From the NCBI RefSeq assembly GCF_021917145.1, contig NC_061065.1, positions 11,839,412 through 11,903,411 on the forward strand: a DNA stretch of 64,000 bases, read 5' to 3'. The DNA comes from Hypomesus transpacificus. Lineage: Eukaryota; Chordata; Actinopteri; Osmeriformes; Osmeridae. Below, one piece after another: positions 54,681-64,000 of the stretch; the first letter of the stretch is position 1, and each line of letters opens with the position of its first letter. The position numbers were made by a program, and so were the translations under genes. The notes beneath the pieces are model-generated. The model did not search any database. It was given only the letters and a program-made list of their open reading frames with translations, and was not told where the DNA came from.

Positions 54681-57600
54681 AGAAGTGTTCCTGAGACAAC
54701 CTTCGATTCTCAGGGGGACATCCACAGTGGCACTGCCCTCCCCATCAGCAAGGTACGGCCCTGCGCACAGACACACACATACATACACACATACATACAT
54801 ACACACGCACACACTTTCTTTCATGTTTATGAAATGTGAGAATAGTGTGTCAATCCCGTGTGTGTGTGTGCGTGTGTTGCAGAGCTCTGGGAAGCTGGAG
54901 ATGGAGCGCACCAATGGCAGTGAGAGGGGCATGGTCAAACCCATGATCAGAGAGCAGCAGGATGGCAGGTGAGGAACACACTCCCTCTCACACACACACA
55001 CACACCACATACGCTAAAGAAGAGACACACACACCACACATGCTAAAGAAGACACACTCCCTCTAACACACACACACACCACACACATGCTAAAGAAGAC
55101 ACATTCCCTCGAACACACGCCACACACACACACATGCTAAAGAAGACAAACTCCCTCTAACACACGCCACACACATGCTAAAGAAGACACACTCCCTCTA
55201 ACACACGCCACACACACACATGCTAAAGAAGACACATTCCCTCTAACACACACACACCTAAAGAGCTAAAGAAGAGACACAGTCCTATGCAGTGTAAATT
55301 GACCTTTAGCTTTGTCAGGGTGTGAAAATGGAATACTGATTTATCCCCTTACCAATAATGTACTGGGACACACACACGCACACAACCACCCTGCACTAGT
55401 TTTCGAGGGCTCTGCCTCTGGGAATATGTGTTGATGGAGGGGGAGCCGTGTAAATACCTCACTCATACACGCGCACACACAAACACACTCAGTCACTCAA
55501 TTGTCCTGGTCTCTCTTCACAGGTCGCAGGACAGCCTGGGTCCAGAACTGACGCTGCCTGCCAGTATAGAGTTCAGGGACAACTGTAAGTACCCACACAA
55601 CCTGACTCATCTCTGTTGGGAGGCTCCGGTGTCTCTGAAACACTCTCTTTCTCTGAAAACGCCATCTTTCTCTCTATATTTGGTGCCTCTAAAACGGTCT
55701 CTCTCTCTCTCTGGTATCTCTGAAATGCTCTCATTGTTATTTAATACTCTGTGTCTTAAACACTAACTATCCTTCTCTGGTGTCTTTTAAAACACTTCTC
55801 GCTGGTGTTCTCTGGTGCTCTCTCTGTCTCACTCACTCACTCACTCACTCACTCACTCACACACACACACACACACACACACACCACACACACACACGCA
55901 GGGACAATCCAATAGCGAGACAGTTCGATATCGCACTCGAGCTCGGGAGAGAGAGATTGTTCGGGAAAGAAACGTGGGTAGGGTTAGGGTTGGCTTGCTG
56001 TCCCACAATGCATTGGTGTTTCAGCAAATGGAACATCTGTCTTTTTGCGGTGTTGGTTTGTAACTTCCCCAGAAGTCATGGTTCAGTGTGCCCTACTGGG
56101 ACAGCAGGGGGCAGTGGTCAGCTCTCCTCCTCTCCCTCGGTCATCCCCCTTTCCCACGCTGTCACATGTTGTCACCCACACCATCCCCCTCCCCCCTTTC
56201 CGTTTGGATGTGACTCTTTCTCCCTCTTACTCTTTTTTTTTCTCTCTCTCTCTCTACCCCTCTCCTCCTCATCTCCCCCTCTACCTGCTGTTCTCCCCAT
56301 CTCCTTCTCCCCTCACCTCTTCTCTCCTCTTCTTTCCTCCTCCTCTCCCCCTCCCCTCCTCCTGCCTAGCCTCTCCCCCTCTCCTCGTCTCTGGCCTCCG
56401 TGGTTATTGGTTTAAGCCATTCTAACTGCCTTCCACGACGCGGTCGGGTACACACGGATGTTTGTTGATTCTGCGGCCTGTGCGCCGCGGTGTCTTAGGA
56501 CCAGGGTGAGCTCATGTGTTTGTCCAGCCCCCGCCACAAACCCTTTGATCCCCGCGCCCGTCCGTCCCACAATGCACTGGGAGGGAGCCCCGGCGTGCAG
56601 CCAGGAAGAGAGAGATCGTAGGGGACAATGTTGTCTGTAGGCCCATCGGAGACACACACACCTCTTACTCTCCCTCGTACATATGCACGCCCACACACAC
56701 ACACACCGACTGTCACGTAAACCCAGAACAACGGAAAATTCCTCGAATACAGGTTCAACCTCGATTCCTGTATTGCATAAGAACATCTGTGTGCGTGTGT
56801 GTGTGTGTCCCACAGCGGAGGATGCCTTCCTGTCGGCCATCATCAACTACACCAACAGCTCCACGGTGCACTTCAAGCTGTCCCCCACCTACGTGCTGTA
56901 CATGACCTGTCGCTTCGTGCTGTCCTCGCAGCACCGGCCCGACCTCAGCCCGGCCGAGAGGGCGCACAAGGTCATTGCCATCGTCAACAAGATGGTGAGC
57001 ATGATGGAAGGAGTCATTCAGGTGAGTCACCCGGCGCTCTCCACCTCACTGCCCTGCCTGTCTGTCTGTGTGTTTGGACGTCTGTCTGCTTGTATGTCTG
57101 TGTCTGTGTCTGTCTGCCTGTCTGGATGTGTTTGGACGTCTGTCTGGCTACGCCCGATAGGCCCATTCGTGTCAGAAAGGAATGTGTTTGCCCTCTTTTC
57201 TTGTTTTTCTTCCTTCCCTTCCTTTCAACCCCTCAGCTCATTAAGATTACAGGTGACCAAGGACCAACCCCCCCCCCCCCCCATACCCCCCCTGCCCCAA
57301 TCAGCAGCCTCATCACTGAGCCCCACCACACACAAAACACTTGTCTTCCTCTGACTAGAGGTTTTGAAGCTTTAGTAGCAGTAGTGACCTGACCATACCC
57401 TGTCTGTCCGTCTGTCTGTCTGAGTCTATCTGTCTGCATGCATGTCTGTCTGTGTCTGTCTGTCTTAAAAGAGGATATACGAGTGTTGTTCCAAATGCCA
57501 GCCAGCCAGCCAGCCAACACTTAAAACACACCACACATGCCTTTCTCACCCATTGACTCCATTTGACCATCTTAGGAGGCTCCCGTCTAGCCAAGCTCTG

Positions 57601-58919
57601 GGACTGGCAGGCAGGAGCTGTGCTCGGAGGAGAGAGAGAACATCCAAAGCGGCCTCTTAAGGCGCTCGCGCGCGCGCACACACCCCAGAGTCTTAGTCAG
57701 GATTAGAAATCATCAAATCCATTCAAATGTGGATTTGGGTTCAGATGATTTGGGAGTAATCCCAATCTCAAGCCCCTGGTGAGGAACATGGCTTTATTAA
57801 TCCCTGAGCTCAGCTGTGTGTCCTGGAGGAGCCCAGCGGGCTAGCGCCGGGTCAACACTCCTCCTCTACACCTCCTGTCATATAGACCTCCTCGACACCT
57901 CCTGTCATATAGACCTCCTCTAAACCTCCTGTCATATAGACCTCCTCGACACCTCCTGTCATATAGACCTCCTCTACACCTCCTGTCATATAGACCTCCT
58001 TCTACACCTCCTGTCATATAGACCTCCTCTACACCTCCTGTCATATAGACCTCCTCTACACCTCCTGTCATATAGACCTCCTCTAAACCTCCTGTCATAT
58101 CGACCTCCTCTAAACCTCCTGTCATATAGACCTCCTCTACACCTCCTGTCATATAGACCTCCTCTAAACCTCCTGTCATATAGACCTCCTCTACACCTCC
58201 TGTCATATAGACCTCCTCTACACCTCCTCTCATATAGACCTCCTCTAAACCTCCTGTCATATAGACCTCCTCGTAAACCTCCTGTCATATAGACCTCCTC
58301 TACATCTCGTGTCATATCGACCTCCTCTACACCTCCTGTCATATATACATCCTCTACACCTCCTGTCAAATCGACCTCCTCTAAACCTCCTGTCATATAG
58401 ACTCTCCTCTAAACCTCCTGTCATATAGACCAGCCTCTAAACCTCCTGTCATATAGACCTCCTCTAAACCTCCTGTCATATAGACCTCCTCTACACCTCC
58501 TGTCATATATACCTCCTCTAACCCTCCACTCATATAGACCTCCTCTACACCTCCTCTCTTTAAACTTCCTCTAAACCTCCTCTTATATACATCTCCTCCC
58601 AGATAGACCTTTTCCACACCCCTACACCTCCTCCTGCCAGTATAGACCTCCCATATAGACTTCCTCTCGTATAGACCTCCTCTCTTATAGACCTCCTCTA
58701 CACCTCCATTGTTGCATCCCACAGCTGCTTCTCAGCCTCAGGCAGCCAAAGAGAAGGTTGTGTGTGTGTTACATACCTGTGTGTACTGTGTCCATGCCGT
58801 AGCTGTTGACAGTCTCTCTCTCTGTCCTGTCAAATGTGTTTCCCCTCCACCTCCCTCTCTCCCCCCTCCCCCCCCCCCCTCCATACAGGAGATACCTGAA
58901 GGTGACCAGGTAGGACCCG

Positions 58920-58963
<44 letters not shown>

Positions 58964-61900
58964 GTCTGTCTCTCTGTCTGTCTCTCTCTCTGTCTCTCTC
59001 TTGTCTGCCTCTCTCTCTCTCTCTCCCCTCACTCGTTCTGCTCCCTCTCTCTGTCTCTCCCGGCGTCCAGTCAGCTTGGCTCGGTCCTCCATGCTTCTTT
59101 TGTCCATAACAGAAACCCAACCACCATAACAATCCCTCCTCCCACAGCTGGACTCTAAACAACAACAACCACCACCAACAAACAAACTAACAACACATAA
59201 CCCTCATTCAGCTTCCTGGAAACCTGGTACTAAACAAGCCCCACTGCCCTGCCCAACCAACCAACCAAAGCTCTTAATTGTGGCTCTCCCCCCCCCCCCC
59301 CCCCCCCCCCCTTCATCCATGTTAATTCTTGGCACCATGTCACCCAGTCTGTGTCTTTAACGCTCGAACCGTGTGGATGAGAAATGGATGACCCCCCCTG
59401 CTTCCCTCTGTTGCTGCCTTCGTCCGTCTTGTCCGTCCGTACGTCTGTCTGTGCGTTCGTATCATTTAATGAGTGTCTTCCGTGTTTCTTCAGTTCTTTT
59501 GGATGCGTTCCGTCTGTCCTGCGGCTGTTCTCCTCCAACAGGGCGGGGGGAAGAGGGGGGGGGGGGGTATTTTAGTTTTTGTTGGTTTCATTGGCTCGTT
59601 CATTGCAGAGGGGGGGGGGGAGTGCGGGCCTGGGATACACAGGGGGGGGGGGACCAGCCTCGAGACGTAGGGGGCGGTGCGAGCGGCCCTTGTGTATCCC
59701 TCCCTCCCTCTCTCTCGAGTGAAAGGGGGAAAGCGCCCATTACTGACCAGACACTCGGTTCTAGAGCAAATGGCCTCGGATGTTTCTGGAAGCCGGCAGT
59801 TCTGTCACTGGAAGGTCTGTTTCCAGGTGGCAGAGAAGCCAGCTTACCAGGACATCCTGTCCCACGGACAACACAGACCATTCTTAGAACCTTTCCCGAA
59901 CCTGCCTGCCGCTGAACAGCAGCAGTTTGGGCTGGAACATTCTAGAGACGGTCAAGACAGCTGTCTAAGACCGTCTACACGGAGGTGTCAGTGATGCTCC
60001 TGCCTTTTTTTAAAGAGGCTATTGGTAGAAACTCAGGGTCTGGTTATGGGAGGAGTGGGGGGGGGGGGGGGGGGGGGTGCTACAACTCTTATCTACATGT
60101 CACTGCCTATACCAAAGACCCCCATTCCCCAACCCTCCACCCCCCCCCCCCCCCCCTCCTCTCCGTCTCTCTCCCGCCCTTGCCCTGACCCCTTCGCGCT
60201 CTCTCTGCTCGGGTGTTTCAGAAGCAGAAGAACATTGCGGGGGCCCTGGCCTTCTGGATGGCCAACGCCTCGGAGCTGCTCAACTTCGTCAAGCAGGACA
60301 AGGACCTGAGCCGCGTCACGCTGGACGCCCAGGACGTCCTGGCGCACCTCGTACAGATGGCCTTCAAGTAGGTCCCCTTGACCCCTGACCCCCGGCCTTG
60401 TCCTCCTACCAAAGCCTCACGTCAGGTCCTCGTTCCAAACCCAGCTGGGGTTCTCTGGACGGGCTGCCACTCTATCCTATCCCTCCCCCGGTAGCACGAC
60501 GACAAGGGTGTCGGGCCCGTTTAGCCTGTGGCTAACTGGGCTGTTGTTGTTGGCATAACCTCCTTCACCATAGGCGAGACCTCATCCAGGCCTCGGAGCA
60601 GCTCCTTTTTTAGAATGTGTCTGTCTGAACACGGATCCCTAAGCTCTCCTGTGGAGTGGCTGTCTTAACTTTGGCAGCCGGGTTGAAATGTCGAATTCGT
60701 AGACAGAATGTGTTGTTACCGGACGTCTGCAACAATGCTAGCAGCCCGTACAAGGTATACAGGGGGGTGGGGGGGTGGCATGGTAGGGTAGGGTACAGTG
60801 GACCATGTAGGGTCATGTGGAGAGGAGACTAGACTCTGAGGGAAGACCAGAAACAGAAGCTGGTTTAGTGGCTACACACACGCAGAGAGGAGATTTCGTT
60901 GAGTCAAACATTCACCGTAATCCGGAGGGTAAATGAGGAGATGGGCAAAACACCAAGATGCCATGTCCTTCAAAGACTTAGATAAGAGGAGTGATGGTGT
61001 TCCCACGTCACTGAAAAGGAGCGACAACGACAACAACAACAAACTGCTGGTGGTGGTGTTGTCCTGACTCCTGGGAGGTCAACATGTTCTCTAATGTTCT
61101 GGGACACAGTAGCCAGTGATATCCCCCCCCAGGTCCTGTACATGAAGTGGAGGAGGGACTTAATGTGAAGTTCCTGTCTCTAAACATGGGTCTTCTGTCT
61201 CATAACTCTTATCCAGGAAAGATACGGCACATTATTTCTCGGCCTTCAAGAGGCTGTGTGGAGTAGAGGCTGTTTAGGGAGAGAGAGTGGACTAGAGGCG
61301 GTCGAGAGAGAGTGGACTAAAGGCTATAGAGAATGGACTAGAGGCTGTTGTGAGAGAGAGAGAGGAGAGAGAGTGGACTGGAGGCTGTCGAGAGAGAGTG
61401 GACTAGAGGCTGTCGAGAGAGAGTGGAATAGAGGCTGTCGAGAGAGTGGACTAGAGGCTGTCGAGAGAGAGGGGACTAGAGGCTGTCGAGAGAGAGTGGA
61501 CTAGAGGCTGTCGAGAGAGAGTGGACTAGAGGCTGTCGAGAGAGAGAGTGGAATAGAGGCTGTCGAGAGAGAGTGGACTGGAGGCTGTCGAGAGAGAGTG
61601 GCATAGAGGCCTGTCGAGAGAGAGAGTGGAATAGAGGCTGTCGAGAGAGAGTGGAATAGAGGCTGTCGGAGAGAGAGTCGACTGGAGGCTTGTACCGTAG
61701 ATAGAGATGACTGGCACCTTTTGTAATTTATGAAGTTGTTTTGAGAAATACTGTCAGGAAGGGGCTGGTGATGTGTGGAATGGCCTGCCTTTCAGAGGAA
61801 GTCGGGGGGACTTGGGGTTTCCATGAGATGAGGTTTCCTGAGGCCAGAGTGGGTCCTGTCCGCCTCTTCTGAGTCGCCGTGGGACCCCAGTGATTTATCG

Positions 61901-62111
61901 CTGTCCTGGCTGTGTGCGGATGGGGAACTGAAACCTGCTTGTATATCTCTCGCTCCTCCTCGCTCTCTCTCTCTCTCGCTCTCTTAGGTACCTGGTCCAC
62001 TGTCTCCAGGCTGACCTCAACAACTACATGCCTGCCTTCCTAGATGACCCCGAGGAGCAGAACCCACAGAGACCCAAAATAGGTCAGTCTCTCTGTCTCT
62101 CTGTCTCTCTG

Positions 62112-62164
<53 letters not shown>

Positions 62165-62190
62165 CTCTGTATCTCTCTCTCTCTCTGTTT

Positions 62191-62231
<41 letters not shown>

Positions 62232-62303
62232 GTATCTCTCTCTCTGTATCTCTCTCTCTGTATCTCTCTCTCTGTATCTCTCTCTCTCTCTCTCTCTCTC
62301 CTC

Positions 62304-62340
<37 letters not shown>

Positions 62341-62377
62341 GTATCTCTGTATCTCTCTCTCTCTCTCTCTCTCTGTA

Positions 62378-62420
<43 letters not shown>

Positions 62421-62485
62421 TGTATCTCTCTCTCTGTATCATCTCTCTCTCTGTATCTCTCTCTCTCTGTATCTCTCTCTCTCTG

Positions 62486-62540
<55 letters not shown>

Positions 62541-63567
62541 CTCTCTCTCTGTATCTCTCTCTCTCTCTCTCTCTCTTTGTATCATCTCTCTCTCTCTCTC
62601 TGTATCTGTCTCTCTGTCTCTGTCTCCGTCTCTCACTCCCAGCCCCTCCTTGAGTAGAGAGAGCCCCCTAGTGGACGTGACACTTTCCCCGGGGACAGCA
62701 CAACGTTATTAATCCCATCCTTCTCTCCCCCCCCCGCCCCCAAACAGAGGACGTGCTCCACACCCTGACGGGCGCCATGTCGCTGCTGCCGCCGCTGCCC
62801 GCGTCAACGCGGCCCTCACCATCCAGCTGTTCTCGCAGCTCTTCCACTTTGTCAACATGTGGCTGTTCATCAAGCTGGTGACGGAGGCCGAGTCGGGCCT
62901 GTGCTCGCACTTACTGGGGCGCCATCCTGCGGCAGCAGCTGAGCCACATCGAGGCCTGGGCCGAGAAGCAGGGCCTGGAGCTGGCGGCGGACTGCCACCT
63001 CAGCCGCATCGTGCAGGTAGGAGCCCGTAGGGCCCGACCCGAGGGGTGAAACAAATGCGCCCGAACCCGCCTGGTTGAAGGCTGGTTGGGGTGTCCTGGA
63101 GTTAGGTTGTTTGTGTAATGTGCTGAATAGTTTTTGTTTATTTTTTGTGTGTCTATTTTGGGATGGGGGGGGTTGGTTAGTTTGCTTGAGCTGTGCTTTC
63201 GTGGAGGTGTTTAGTGTGTGTGTGGTGCGCGTGTTCCCCCAGGCAACCACCCTGCTGACCATGGATAAGTACTCCATGCAGGACGTGCAGAACATCCCAA
63301 TACCTGCTTCAAGCTCAACTCACTGCAGCTCCAAGCCCTCATGACCAACTACCACTGTGCTCCTGACGAGCCCTACATACCCCCGGTACGGAGACACACA
63401 CACACACACACAAACACTGGTACACACACACACTCTCAAGGACACTCAGCAGCCAACGAGTCTAGTGTGGATGAAAGTTGTGAAGTATTATTCAACTTGA
63501 CTTTATGCTCCATCTCATCTCTGATTGGCGCTTGCTCGTCTGTCTCTCTCTCTGTGTCTCTCTCTCT

Positions 63568-63609
<42 letters not shown>

Positions 63610-63629
63610 CTCTCTCTGTCTCTCTCTCT

Positions 63630-63663
<34 letters not shown>

Positions 63664-63711
63664 CTCTCTCTCTCTCTCTGCTCTCTGTGTCTCTCTCTCT
63701 CTCTCTCTCTC

Positions 63712-63749
<38 letters not shown>

Positions 63750-63985
63750 CCGTGTATACGTGCACGCCCCCACGTGCGTCTCCAGGAGCTGATCGACCAC
63801 GTGGTGGCGGGTGGCGGAGAACACGGCAGATGAGCTGGCGCGCAGCGACGGGCGGGAGGTGCAGCTGGAGGAGGACCCCCGACCTGCAACTGCCCTTTCT
63901 TCTGCCCGAGGACGGCTACTCCTGCGACGTGGTGCGCCACGTCCCCAACGGCTTCCAGAGTTCCTGGACCCGCTCTGCCAGAGAG
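51093..63985 (+). CDS. afdn: Afadin, middle exons (FHA and DIL domains), partial
   Basis: A nectin- and actin-binding scaffold of adherens junctions. Thirteen exons are visible: 51093-51137, 51894-51988, 52165-52415, 54683-54752, 54883-54968, 55523-55584, 56816-57021, 58889-58909, 60222-60367, 61988-62082, 62748-63016, 63243-63385 and 63786-63985. Exons 1-3 hold the FHA domain (LFGPGILPDHCHL, VTVTPHSLEAETYVDGQ, FGSGHVFKFVDPS). Exons 4-6 match the linker (ETTFDSQGDIHSGTALPISK). Exons 7-13 are the DIL domain (SAIINYTNSSTVHFKLSPTY; ALAFWMANASELLNF; NNYMPAFLDDPEEQN). The RA domains (about the first 400 residues) are missing and the 3' half lies beyond the window. Exon 8 is a 21-base microexon (EIPEGDQ). 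Exons 11, 12 and 13 carry three extra bases; one missing; and two extra plus one missing base, against a conserved protein, which looks like sequence error. Confidence 0.9.
51368..51722 (+). repeat. 32-base minisatellite in afadin intron
   Basis: About eleven well conserved copies of GTTAGCTAGCCACAACAAGG plus ACAGGTCTTCCT. The low divergence suggests recent expansion and likely length polymorphism. Confidence 0.95.
53040..53180 (+). repeat. GA-rich and poly-G tract
   Basis: Mostly purine sequence, with GAGAGA blocks and runs of G, in the intron before exon 54683. Minus-strand frames of Ser/Leu come from it. Confidence 0.9.
53780..53945 (+). repeat. Degenerate GGATGTCTGTCTGGTTGTCT repeat
   Basis: Irregular units with TGGCTGACTGGATGTCTGTC spacing, intronic. 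Confidence 0.6.
54550..54677 (+). repeat. (TC)n microsatellite next to an afadin acceptor
   Basis: TC repeats run straight into the acceptor CTCAG at 54682, so the microsatellite serves as the polypyrimidine tract of exon 54683-54752. Confidence 0.95.
54975..55265 (+). repeat. CA-rich minisatellite
   Basis: Units of about 40-45 bases: ATGCTAAAGAAGACACACTC, CCTCTAACACACGCCACACA and variants, six or so copies. Confidence 0.85.
57860..58700 (-). repeat. 27-base minisatellite, frame-preserving
   Basis: About thirty copies of a 27-base unit (plus strand CTACACCTCCTGTCATATAG plus ACCTCCT). Because 27 is a multiple of three, minus-strand frames stay open and encode a nine-residue repeat (YMTGGVEEV). 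Intronic position in afadin and lack of start context argue for a non-coding satellite. Confidence 0.92.
58921..59035 (+). repeat. (TC)n tract
   Basis: TC/TCTG repeats immediately after microexon 58889-58909. A poly-C run at 59289-59312 follows in the same intron. Confidence 0.9.
59320..60200. other. Afadin intron, no gene recognised
   Basis: GC-rich intron with several poly-G and poly-C runs (59548-59569, 60058-60077, 60139-60157). The stretch 59755-59990 is open in one frame and not repetitive, but it resembles no afadin sequence I know. Confidence 0.4.
61250..61690 (+). repeat. ~25-base minisatellite
   Basis: About seventeen units of GGACTAGAGGCTGTCGAGAG plus AGAGT, with variation between GGACTAG and GGAATAG. 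It lies in the afadin intron before exon 61988. Confidence 0.93.
62085..62640 (+). repeat. Long (TC)n/(TCTGTA)n microsatellite
   Basis: More than 500 bases of TC repeats with periodic TGTATC interruptions fill nearly the whole intron between exons 61988-62082 and 62748-63016. Homopurine/homopyrimidine DNA of this length is hard to sequence and assemble. Confidence 0.97.
63540..63750 (+). repeat. (TC)n microsatellite
   Basis: TC repeats with TGTGTC and GGCTC interruptions in the intron before the last afadin exon in the window. Confidence 0.95.
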
Positions 63986-64000
63986 GTACACACACACACA

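Noticed and set aside
57239-57254. Possible tiny afadin exon (CTCAG ... GTGACC)
   Set aside because: Sixteen bases would shift the frame between two exons that already join in phase 0.
57841-58722. Minus-strand repeat-protein frames (MTGGLEEVY)n
   Set aside because: Product of an intronic 27-base minisatellite; no upstream exon, signal or promoter.
58724-58757. Possible alternative afadin exon after CATCCCACAG
   Set aside because: Reads LLLSLRQPKR, not like known afadin; the donor (GTTGTG) is poor and the length does not keep phase.
62028-62657. Long Ser/Leu-rich frames over TC repeats (also at 43859, 50510, 54538 and 63505)
   Set aside because: They translate dinucleotide repeats; real afadin and moxd1 exons lie beside them in defined frames with splice sites.

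Overview
The window is nuclear DNA from a ray-finned (teleost) fish. Three single-linkage vertebrate genes give this away: syntaxin-7, MOXD1 and afadin, together with a trace-amine-associated receptor (TAAR) cluster. The repeats agree: a Rex3 LINE, an L2 LINE, tRNA-headed SINEs with an L2-type tail, a Tc1-type MITE and a BEL/Pao fossil. TAAR-stx7-moxd1 is the known vertebrate neighbourhood (human 6q23).

Layout. 1-2.75 kb: 3' part of a Rex3 (RTE-clade) LINE with an unbroken reading frame. 2.9-7.3 kb: a two-coding-exon taar1 gene lying between two copies of a ~0.3 kb repeat with a tRNA-Cys-like head. 7.5-36.3 kb: eight full-length, intronless-coding TAARs of one teleost subfamily (called A to H here; A, B, C, E, G, H on +, D and F on -), plus at least four decayed TAAR pieces. 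Each receptor has a recognisable upstream module with a TATA box, a short non-coding first exon with a splice donor, and an acceptor just before the ATG. The second half of the cluster looks like a duplicated divergent pair: D(-)/E(+) and F(-)/G(+), with G then duplicated in tandem to H.

37.2-42.2 kb: stx7, nine coding exons, complete. 42.8-48.2 kb: moxd1, twelve coding exons, complete, with one GC-AG intron. 48.3-50.8 kb: a SINE, minisatellites and an unexplained GC-rich open segment, ending in a 100-N gap. 51.1-64 kb: thirteen exons of the middle of afadin (FHA domain, then most of the DIL domain). The N-terminal RA-domain exons are absent and the gene runs off the right end. This part is very rich in minisatellites and (TC)n tracts, and its last three exons carry seven single-base indels that look like consensus errors.

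The most interesting signal is in the receptors. The two positions known to hold amine-binding acids in fish TAARs (3.32 and 5.42) vary between neighbours: Asp/Asp in A, B and H; Asp/Asn in C, D and F; Asp/Ser in E; Tyr/Asp in G. Mosaic genes, shared 3' halves, and insertions that have an empty counterpart in the sister block show how the array was built.
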